A program made the translations under genes and the position numbers. Of a stretch of DNA of 5,493 bases, positions 1 through 3,832 are shown one piece after another (the first letter of the stretch is position 1; every line of letters begins with the position of its first letter). Under the pieces are notes generated by a model, which saw only the letters and a list, made by a program, of their open reading frames with translations, made no database searches and was not told where the DNA came from. This DNA comes from Candidatus Margulisiibacteriota bacterium (GTDB lineage: Bacteria; Margulisbacteria; Termititenacia; Termititenacales; Termititenacaceae), in assembly GCA_031267055.1 (NCBI GenBank), contig JAIRZV010000102.1:1-5493 (forward strand), read 5' to 3'.

Positions 1-557
1 TCAGCTCCGGCCTCTTCCACCGCCCGCGCGATAGACGCTATGTCCGTCACATTGGGCGAGAGCTTGACGATCAGCGGTTTATCGCAAAAACGTTTGACCG
101 CGCGCACCAGTCCGGCGGCAGTGACCGGATCGGTGCCGTAAGCCATGCCGCCGGATTTAACATTGGGACAAGAAATGTTTAACTCTATGGCCGCGACAGC
201 TTTTTGGCCGCGCAGTTTTTGAATGACCGCCGCATAATCTTCCGGCGTCGAACCGCTGACATTGACGATGACCGCGGTGTCCAGTTTGGCCAGGCGCGGC
301 AAATGCTCGGTGATAAGATAATCCACGCCGTTATTTTGCAGGCCGACAGCGTTGAGCAAGCCGGACGGTGTCTCGGCCAGACGCGGCGCCGGATTGCCTT
401 GCCGCGGTTCCAGTGTCGTACCTTTGACCACGAGGCCGCCGAGTTTTTCGACGTCGAGAAAATCCGCAAACTCTTCGCCGTGGCCGTAAGTTCCCGACGC
501 GGTCAGCACCGGATTTTTGAGCTTCAGACCAGCGATATTTACGCGCAGATCTACCAT
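1..557 (-). CDS. pyrD: Dihydroorotate dehydrogenase B, catalytic subunit (3'-truncated by the window edge)
   Basis: This is the FMN-containing catalytic subunit of class 1B dihydroorotate dehydrogenase, which oxidises dihydroorotate to orotate in UMP synthesis in the cytoplasm. The first 185 residues are visible; the family is usually about 300 residues, so the C-terminal third lies beyond the left edge. Family landmarks are in order: NPVLTASGTYGHG (15-27), the flavin-contacting lysine in VVKGTT (43-48), LLNAVGLQN (67-75), NVSGS (99-103), ELNISCPNVKSGG (125-137) and VKLSPN (164-169). Cys130 in the SCPN loop is the catalytic base position expected for class 1B; class 2 enzymes carry serine there. 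The ATG at 557 is chosen because GGAGGAG lies 5 nt upstream and the start overlaps the end of pyrK by 7 nt, implying translational coupling. Its pairing with pyrK confirms the 1B assignment. No frameshift is seen in the visible part. Confidence 0.96.
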   Translation of the reverse strand, partial: MVDLRVNIAGLKLKNPVLTASGTYGHGEEFADFLDVEKLGGLVVKGTTLEPRQGNPAPRLAETPSGLLNAVGLQNNGVDYLITEHLPRLAKLDTAVIVNVSGSTPEDYAAVIQKLRGQKAVAAIELNISCPNVKSGGMAYGTDPVTAAGLVRAVKRFCDKPLIVKLSPNVTDIASIARAVEEAGA

Positions 558-1282
558 GTCAGCTCCTCCGCGGCAAAAACCGGCCCTGTCGTACAAACGC
601 AAACATGGCCGGCCTGACTGGTATTTGTCACGCAGCCCAGACAGGCGCCGACACCGCAGGCCATCACGGACTCCAATGAAACCTGCAATTCAAATTTTTT
701 CTCCTGCGCCAGTTTATACAGACTTTTTAGCATAGGCTCCGGACCGCAGGCGTAAACCACATGCTCGATGGACAAATCTTTTAATTCCGCAGTAACCAAA
801 CCTTGAATGCCCAGACTACCGTCCTCAGTCGTGATCCGCACCTCGGCATACCGCGCAAAAATTTCCTGACGCACAATATCGTTTTTCGTCCGGCCGCCCA
901 AGATCACCGTCGGTTTGTTTTTTAATTGTCTGGCCAGCAGCAGCAAAGGCGCGCTGCCGCAGCCTCCGCCGACCAGCACAGCTTTTTTATTCGACGGCCG
1001 GAAACCCTGTCCCAGCGGATACAGCAAGGAGATTTTGTCACCGATTTTTAGTCCCGCCAGACCACGCGTGCCGGAGCCAGCAATTTTTATTAAAAAACTT
1101 AAAACCGAGCCGTCAGCATCATGCACTGAAAAAGGCCGCCGCAAAAACACATCCGGCGCGGTCAGCATAGCAAATTGTCCGGCGGACACTTCGGCGTTTT
1201 CGCCAACATCCACGGCCAGCAGCAAATAGGCAGGATTGAGCAATTCTGCGGAAACGACCACGGCGGAAACCAATTTTTTCAT
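551..1282 (-). CDS. pyrK: Dihydroorotate dehydrogenase B, electron transfer subunit
   Basis: PyrK carries FAD and a [2Fe-2S] cluster and passes electrons from PyrD's FMN to NAD+. The 243-residue product is close to the usual family size. Visible motifs are the flavin-binding RRPFSV (48-53), the glycine-rich GGGCGSAPL (105-113) of the NAD-binding ferredoxin-reductase fold, GGRTK (129-133), TEDGSLGIQG (152-161), ACGPEPML (178-185), and a C-terminal cysteine cluster C209-x4-C214-x2-C217-x12-C230 followed by GPVF. Cys230, not Cys228, aligns with the usual last ligand because it directly precedes the TTGPVF element. The ATG at 1282 is preferred over an in-frame TTG at 1300: the ATG gives a conserved-looking MKKL start, and a TATAAT box overlaps the upstream extension. 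No Shine-Dalgarno site precedes it, so a leaderless mRNA is likely. The stop codon overlaps the pyrD start. The gene is divergent from the uncharacterised gene at 1349. Confidence 0.95.
   Translation of the reverse strand: MKKLVSAVVVSAELLNPAYLLLAVDVGENAEVSAGQFAMLTAPDVFLRRPFSVHDADGSVLSFLIKIAGSGTRGLAGLKIGDKISLLYPLGQGFRPSNKKAVLVGGGCGSAPLLLLARQLKNKPTVILGGRTKNDIVRQEIFARYAEVRITTEDGSLGIQGLVTAELKDLSIEHVVYACGPEPMLKSLYKLAQEKKFELQVSLESVMACGVGACLGCVTNTSQAGHVCVCTTGPVFAAEELTW
563..569 (-). promoter_or_regulatory. Ribosome binding site of pyrD inside the end of pyrK
   Basis: GGAGGAG on the minus strand ends 5 nt before the pyrD ATG and lies wholly within the last codons of pyrK. It fixes the pyrD start and, with the 7-nt gene overlap, suggests ribosomes finishing pyrK reinitiate on pyrD to give a matched ratio of the two subunits. 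Confidence 0.85.
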
Positions 1283-1288
1283 CGCTTC

Positions 1289-1294
1289 ATTATA
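1289..1294 (-). promoter_or_regulatory. -10 box of the pyrKD operon, leaderless geometry
   Basis: A perfect TATAAT on the minus strand ends exactly 6 nt before the pyrK ATG. A sigma-70-type -10 box at that distance would start RNA at or next to the A of the ATG, giving a leaderless message, which fits the lack of a Shine-Dalgarno site. No good -35 hexamer is found at 16-18 bp; a TTGCAT lies only 11 bp upstream, too close to count. The match is visible; promoter activity is inferred. Confidence 0.6.
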
Positions 1295-1331
1295 TAACAA
1301 AATCTATGCAACAGCGCTCCGCTGCTTACGA

Positions 1332-1337
1332 TATAAT
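1332..1337 (+). promoter_or_regulatory. -10 box of the divergent uncharacterised gene
   Basis: A perfect TATAAT faces right, opposite to the pyrK box about 40 bp away. It ends 8 nt before an in-frame GTG (1346) and 11 nt before an ATG (1349). Predicted RNA start is about 1344-1346, so the transcript would be leaderless or have only a few leader bases. No convincing -35 is visible. The two boxes make this a compact divergent promoter region of about 60 bp. Confidence 0.55.
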
Positions 1338-1348
1338 TGTAGGGTGTG

Positions 1349-1858
1349 ATGATGCAAACCAAACAGATAGCCATGCCGCTGGATCTGGAGTTGGAAATGA
1401 ATTTTCCAAAAGCCGCTTGCCTATTGGATCCACCGCTGGCTGAAAAATTGAAACACCTCGACGCCAAATTGGTACGGGCAACCGATGTGGTTTTCTCAAA
1501 CATTTTTAAGAATGCATCGATTTATTGGTCGTTCTGGGATCTGTATAACGCTATAGATGAAATCTCCAGTCATCTTTGGCTTATCAGCAAGAACAATCCG
1601 GTTTTCTCTAACACCGCGCCGGAAATAATCGAAAAGAACCATGATATTTACTTGCGGGCCAAGGAAAATGCTCAGCGGCTCGAAAATCTTACATGGGAGA
1701 TTCCCCACGCTAACACTATAGAAGCTATCAATGAGCTGCTCAAGGAGAAATTTACCGACCAGCCACAAAAAAAATTTATTCAAGACATAAAAATCATCCA
1801 CGCCTGGATCAAACATTTGTTAAAACTTGCCGCGGATACCGAGCAAACAAAAAATTAA
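1349..1858 (+). CDS. Uncharacterised soluble protein, about 169 residues
   Basis: I do not recognise this family. The product is about 169 residues, appears largely helical and highly charged, with no signal peptide and no membrane segment. An aromatic-rich stretch, IYWSFWDLYNAIDEISS, lies roughly at residues 57-73, followed by HLWLISKNN, then alternating basic and acidic helices to a polar tail ending EQTKN. There is no nucleotide-binding motif, metal-binding cysteine cluster or helix-turn-helix that I can point to. Three in-frame starts sit together (GTG 1346, ATG 1349, ATG 1352); the first ATG is chosen, although the close TATAAT box would also allow the GTG as a leaderless start. The middle of the gene looks more AT-rich than its neighbours, which could hint at a different origin. 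It is followed after 21 bp by the small membrane protein gene, which has its own -10 box. Coding status is supported by length and the promoter; function is unknown. Confidence 0.8.
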   Translation: MMQTKQIAMPLDLELEMNFPKAACLLDPPLAEKLKHLDAKLVRATDVVFSNIFKNASIYWSFWDLYNAIDEISSHLWLISKNNPVFSNTAPEIIEKNHDIYLRAKENAQRLENLTWEIPHANTIEAINELLKEKFTDQPQKKFIQDIKIIHAWIKHLLKLAADTEQTKN

Positions 1859-1867
1859 AAATCAAGC

Positions 1868-1873
1868 TATAAT
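1868..1873 (+). promoter_or_regulatory. -10 box of the small membrane protein gene, leaderless geometry
   Basis: A perfect TATAAT within GCTATAAT ends exactly 6 nt before the ATG at 1880, so RNA would start at or beside the start codon. No Shine-Dalgarno site is present in the 21-bp gap after the preceding gene, which supports a leaderless message. No clear -35 hexamer is seen in the A-rich sequence upstream. Confidence 0.6.
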
Positions 1874-1879
1874 CCCGCC

Positions 1880-2116
1880 ATGAGTTGGCGGTTAAAACTC
1901 GCGGTATTTTTAATGCTGATCTCTGTGCTGGCCTGGCCGGCTCTGGCTGTCTCGCCATTGTTGCCCCTGAACGAGAAAGGCAAGGCGGTTTTCGCCGTTA
2001 GCGCGTTTCTTTTTGGGCAGATCACCTGGAATGCCGGATTGATCATCGGCGGTGTGGAAGCCGTGGCCAAGCGCAAGGAAATCCTGGCGTGGCTTAAAAA
2101 GATTTTTAAGAAATAG
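1880..2116 (+). CDS. Small two-helix membrane protein, possibly of the 'transporter suffix domain' type
   Basis: This is a 78-residue hydrophobic protein. A short basic N-terminus (MSWRLK) precedes a first hydrophobic segment at about residues 7-29. A polar turn, PLNEKGK (about 29-35), leads into a second segment at about 36-60. The tail is strongly basic (AKRKEILAWLKKIFKK) and should sit in the cytoplasm, giving a hairpin with both ends inside. The pattern WRLKL, two helices with a Pro-Leu-rich link and a charged KE-containing tail resembles, from memory, small proteins labelled 'transporter suffix domain-containing'; that family has no firm function. A secreted protein is less likely, because the second hydrophobic segment would remain. 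The start is set by the -10 box 6 nt upstream. The stop is followed within 12 bp by the structured repeat. Confidence 0.75.
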   Translation: MSWRLKLAVFLMLISVLAWPALAVSPLLPLNEKGKAVFAVSAFLFGQITWNAGLIIGGVEAVAKRKEILAWLKKIFKK

Positions 2117-2127
2117 CGGAATTATAA

Positions 2128-2225
2128 TGTCGCCTGCGGCGACACCCCACCACCGCTAACGCGGAGCCTCCCCTTAATCAAGGGGAGGCTGTCTGCTCGC
2201 GTAAGCGGCAGACTGGTGGGGTGTC
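2128..2225. repeat. Cloverleaf-forming inverted-repeat element (MITE/REP-like)
   Basis: This non-coding stretch is almost entirely base-pairable. A small hairpin, TGTCGCC/GGCGACA with loop TGC (2128-2144), leads into a perfect 12-bp outer stem, GACACCCCACCA (2141-2152) with TGGTGGGGTGTC (2214-2225). Three hairpins fill the space between the stem halves with no unpaired base between them. They are 2153-2164 (4 bp, loop TAAC), 2165-2190 (11 bp, AGCCTCCCCTT/AAGGGGAGGCT, loop AATC) and 2191-2213 (GTCTGC/GCAGAC, then a bulged T and CGC/GCG, loop GTAA). It has no tRNA landmarks and no open reading frame of note. It sits between the small membrane gene and dprA, upstream of the likely dprA promoter. 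Terminal inverted repeats around a short non-coding body suggest a dispersed mobile repeat, though no target duplication is evident and I cannot see other copies. It may also act as a transcription barrier after 2116. Confidence 0.8.
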
Positions 2226-2240
2226 TTGTATCAGACATAC

Positions 2241-2270
2241 TTGCTATACCGGAATATTCTCATATAGAAT
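2241..2270 (+). promoter_or_regulatory. Probable dprA promoter
   Basis: TTGCTA (2241-2246) as -35 is followed either by TATAGA (2263-2268, 16-bp spacer) or TAGAAT (2265-2270, 18-bp spacer) as -10. RNA would begin near 2276, leaving a leader of about 20-25 nt that contains the Shine-Dalgarno site. It lies just downstream of the cloverleaf repeat. The match is moderate, and other starts are possible. Confidence 0.5.
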
Positions 2271-2283
2271 ACATTTGAGCAGT

Positions 2284-2292
2284 AAGGAAGGA
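2284..2292 (+). promoter_or_regulatory. Ribosome binding site of dprA
   Basis: AAGGAAGGA ends 6 nt before the ATG at 2299. It decides the dprA start against an in-frame GTG at 2221, which would add 26 residues without family resemblance and would overlap the end of the repeat. Confidence 0.8.
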
Positions 2293-2298
2293 ACAGTT

Positions 2299-3357
2299 AT
2301 GTCTCCGCTGCTTGGTTTTTCGTTTTGTCCCGATTTTTCTTTTTTACGTCTGCAAGCTCTGCTCAAAAAATATCCTCTGGAAAATACTTGGTCAAATTTT
2401 ACAGCGCGGGATTTGCAGGAACTCGGCCTGAAGCCGGCGCGCGTTACCGAGATTTTGCAGCTGCGGGACACGCTGAATTTGGCTAAATATCAGGAACGTT
2501 TGCATCGTCAAAATATTTTTGTTATAGATTATTATCAGGCGGAATATCCGGCACTGCTCAAAGAAATTTACGATCCGCCGCTCGTGCTTTACAAAAAAGG
2601 CGCGCTCAATCTGGCGGACTGCCGCGGAACGGCCGTGGTGGGCACGCGACAGCCTGACGTTTACGGTTTGAAAAGCACGACGGAAATCGTCCGCGCGCTG
2701 TCCGGCCAAACCATAGTCAGCGGTCTGGCGCTGGGCATAGACACGGCGGCGCATCAGGCGGCGCTGGAAACAGACTCGCCGACGATCGCGGTGCTCGGCA
2801 CACCTGTGAATAAATGTTTCCCTGCCGGTAATTACAAACTTTACGAGCGGCTCTGCGCCGAACACGCCGTGCTGTCCGAGTATCCGCCAGACGCGCCTTA
2901 CGCCAAATGGAGTTTTCCGCGACGCAATCGAATAATCACCGGCCTGAGCCGCGCGACCATAGTCATCGAGGGACAGCTCACCAGCGGCGCGCTGATCTCC
3001 GGCAAGATCGCTCTGGAACAAAATCGCGAAGTTTACGCGCTACCCGGCCAGCTCGGCAATCCGCTTGCCGCAGGGACGAACTGGCTGATCGCGCAGGGCG
3101 CCAAACCGATTTACGATCTGGAAATATTGCGGAGAGATATTTGCGGCGAGCAGTTGCCGCTCGATTTTCCCAAACCAACTTACACTCTAACCGCCGACGA
3201 AACCAAAATCTACGAGCGTCTGCCGACAGACGGCACGCTTGCTCTGGACACTTTGCTGGAAAATTTCGATCTGGCTTTTTTGAGCAAAACTTTGCTACAA
3301 ATGGAAATAAAAGGCATGATCAGCATTTTGCCCGGAAAACAAATCATGCGCATATAA
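2299..3357 (+). CDS. dprA: DNA-processing protein DprA/Smf
   Basis: DprA binds incoming single-stranded DNA in the cytoplasm and loads RecA on it during natural transformation; it is also kept in many bacteria not known to be competent. The 352-residue product has the full family layout. An N-terminal helix-hairpin-helix/SAM-like region (about 1-65) contains FTARDLQELGLKPARV. A Rossmann-type DNA-processing domain (about 70-280) follows, with AVVGTR (112-117), IVSGLALGIDTAAHQAAL (139-156), TIAVLGTPV (162-170), FPRRNRIITGLS (206-217), IEGQLTSGALISG (223-235) and YALPGQLGNPLAAGTNWLI (246-264). A C-terminal winged-helix domain runs from about 297 to 352. The usual GSR in the first motif is GTR here, a mild change. 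The start is set by the strong Shine-Dalgarno site. The gene appears monocistronic: HU converges on it, and no T-tract terminator is seen on its own strand after the stop. Confidence 0.96.
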   Translation: MSPLLGFSFCPDFSFLRLQALLKKYPLENTWSNFTARDLQELGLKPARVTEILQLRDTLNLAKYQERLHRQNIFVIDYYQAEYPALLKEIYDPPLVLYKKGALNLADCRGTAVVGTRQPDVYGLKSTTEIVRALSGQTIVSGLALGIDTAAHQAALETDSPTIAVLGTPVNKCFPAGNYKLYERLCAEHAVLSEYPPDAPYAKWSFPRRNRIITGLSRATIVIEGQLTSGALISGKIALEQNREVYALPGQLGNPLAAGTNWLIAQGAKPIYDLEILRRDICGEQLPLDFPKPTYTLTADETKIYERLPTDGTLALDTLLENFDLAFLSKTLLQMEIKGMISILPGKQIMRI

Positions 3358-3377
3358 GCGCCAAATTTTATTCATAA

Positions 3378-3408
3378 ATAAAAAGCCCCGCCCCGAACGG
3401 AGCGAGGC
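3378..3408 (-). terminator. Intrinsic terminator of the HU gene
   Basis: On the minus strand a 10-bp stem GCCTCGCTCC/GGGGCGGGGC (two G-T wobbles, loop GTTC; 3385-3408) is followed directly by TTTTTATTTA. It lies 13 nt after the HU stop. On the plus strand the hairpin is followed by GTTAAAAAG, with no T-tract, so it should work only for HU and not efficiently for dprA. Confidence 0.9.
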
Positions 3409-3421
3409 GTTAAAAAGAGAA

Positions 3422-3697
3422 TTACTTGTTGACCAAGTCCTTAAACTCTTTGCCGACGACGAAACGCACAATTTTGCGCGCGGCAATCTTGATCTCCTTG
3501 CCGGTTTGCGGATTGCGTCCGGTGCGGGCTTTGCGGGCAGCTCTTTTCCAAGTGCCGAACCCAACCAACTGCACAGGCTTGCCGGCCTTGACCGATTTCT
3601 TGATCGCGTCCAGCAAAGCGTCGAGCGCATCTTTGGCCTTGGTTTTCGGCAACTCAGCGGCTTTGGCGATCACGTCGATTAATTCTTGTTTATTCAT
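3422..3697 (-). CDS. hup: HU/IHF-family DNA-binding protein
   Basis: This small nucleoid protein works as a dimer that bends and compacts DNA with little sequence preference. The 91-residue length is standard for HU. The N-terminal helical dimerisation region (MNKQELIDVIAKAAELPKTK) is followed by GFGTW (46-50, usually GFGTF), the beta-arm ARTGRNPQTGKEI with the intercalating Arg61-Asn62-Pro63 tip, and the C-terminal helix VGKEFKDLVNK. An IHF subunit is possible in principle, but a single gene with the RNPQTG arm reads as HU. The ATG at 3697 is chosen because a near-perfect Shine-Dalgarno site, GGGGAGGTGA, lies 8 nt upstream; the frame stays open further upstream but would cross the promoter. 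It is transcribed alone from a strong promoter and ends at a clear terminator, as expected for an abundant protein. It is convergent with dprA and divergent from the AddB-like gene. Confidence 0.96.
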   Translation of the reverse strand: MNKQELIDVIAKAAELPKTKAKDALDALLDAIKKSVKAGKPVQLVGFGTWKRAARKARTGRNPQTGKEIKIAARKIVRFVVGKEFKDLVNK

Positions 3698-3705
3698 TTT
3701 GAAAC

Positions 3706-3715
3706 TCACCTCCCC
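3706..3715 (-). promoter_or_regulatory. Strong ribosome binding site of the HU gene
   Basis: GGGGAGGTGA on the minus strand, a near-complete match to the 3' end of 16S rRNA, ends 8 nt before the ATG. It sets the HU start and suggests high translation. Confidence 0.9.
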
Positions 3716-3737
3716 TACGGTTCCTAACTGTAAAAAC

Positions 3738-3767
3738 ATTATACGCAAACGCTTTTTGAGAAGTCAA
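3738..3767 (-). promoter_or_regulatory. HU gene promoter
   Basis: On the minus strand TTGACT (-35, 3762-3767) and TATAAT (-10, 3738-3743) are 18 bp apart. RNA would start near 3731, giving a leader of about 33 nt with the Shine-Dalgarno site. This is the best sigma-70-type promoter in the window. Confidence 0.85.
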
Positions 3768-3799
3768 TCAAAACGCGGCCGCGCGCGAAATAATTTTGC

Positions 3800-3825
3800 T
3801 TGACAAAAAATAAAAATGCTAAAAT
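3800..3825 (+). promoter_or_regulatory. Promoter of the AddB-like gene, leaderless geometry
   Basis: A perfect TTGACA (3800-3805) precedes TAAAAT (3820-3825), which has an extended -10 TGC in front. The 14-bp spacer is short, but an extended -10 can compensate for this. The -10 ends 7 nt before the ATG at 3833, and the bases between are a T-run without any Shine-Dalgarno site, so a leaderless mRNA is likely. Confidence 0.6.
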
Positions 3826-3832
3826 CTTTTTT

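Noticed and set aside
204..617. A 137-codon open frame on the plus strand opposite pyrD
   Set aside because: It is an antisense shadow: the minus-strand frame carries the conserved PyrD and PyrK motifs, and this translation is rich in Arg/Gln with no recognisable domain.
1283..1300. A TTG start for pyrK adding six residues
   Set aside because: It overlaps the TATAAT box, has no ribosome binding site, and the ATG at 1282 gives a normal family start.
2127..2159. A short ATG reading frame starting in the TATAAT box and running into the repeat
   Set aside because: It has only 10 codons before a stop, no ribosome binding site, and lies within a structure-dominated sequence.
2141..2225. A tRNA or tRNA-like gene, because of the cloverleaf shape
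   Set aside because: There is no 7-bp acceptor stem with CCA end, no T-loop consensus and no plausible anticodon arm. The 12-bp outer stem and abutting arms do not fit tRNA dimensions.
2123..2230. Target-site duplication flanking the repeat
   Set aside because: The left flank (ATTATAA) and right flank (TTGTATC) do not match as a direct repeat, so there is no evidence for a recent insertion.
2221..2298. An N-terminal extension of dprA from a GTG at 2221
   Set aside because: The added 26 residues do not resemble the family and begin inside the repeat's outer stem. A strong Shine-Dalgarno site sits at the ATG at 2299.
2392..3021. A 209-codon open frame opposite dprA
   Set aside because: It is antisense to a fully conserved DprA domain. 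Its composition, rich in Arg and Gln, is typical of a shadow frame.
2907..3377. A 156-codon open frame overlapping dprA in another frame
   Set aside because: It is an overlapping frame of the conserved DprA C-terminal half, with no start signal and low-complexity Arg/Ala/His-rich composition.
3385..3408. A bidirectional terminator also serving dprA
   Set aside because: On the plus strand the hairpin is followed by GTTAAAAAG, not a T-tract, so only minus-strand termination is supported.
3698..3748. An N-terminal extension of HU by 17 residues
   Set aside because: It would read through the Shine-Dalgarno site and the -10 box. HU proteins start at MNK-like sequences, and 91 residues is the normal length.
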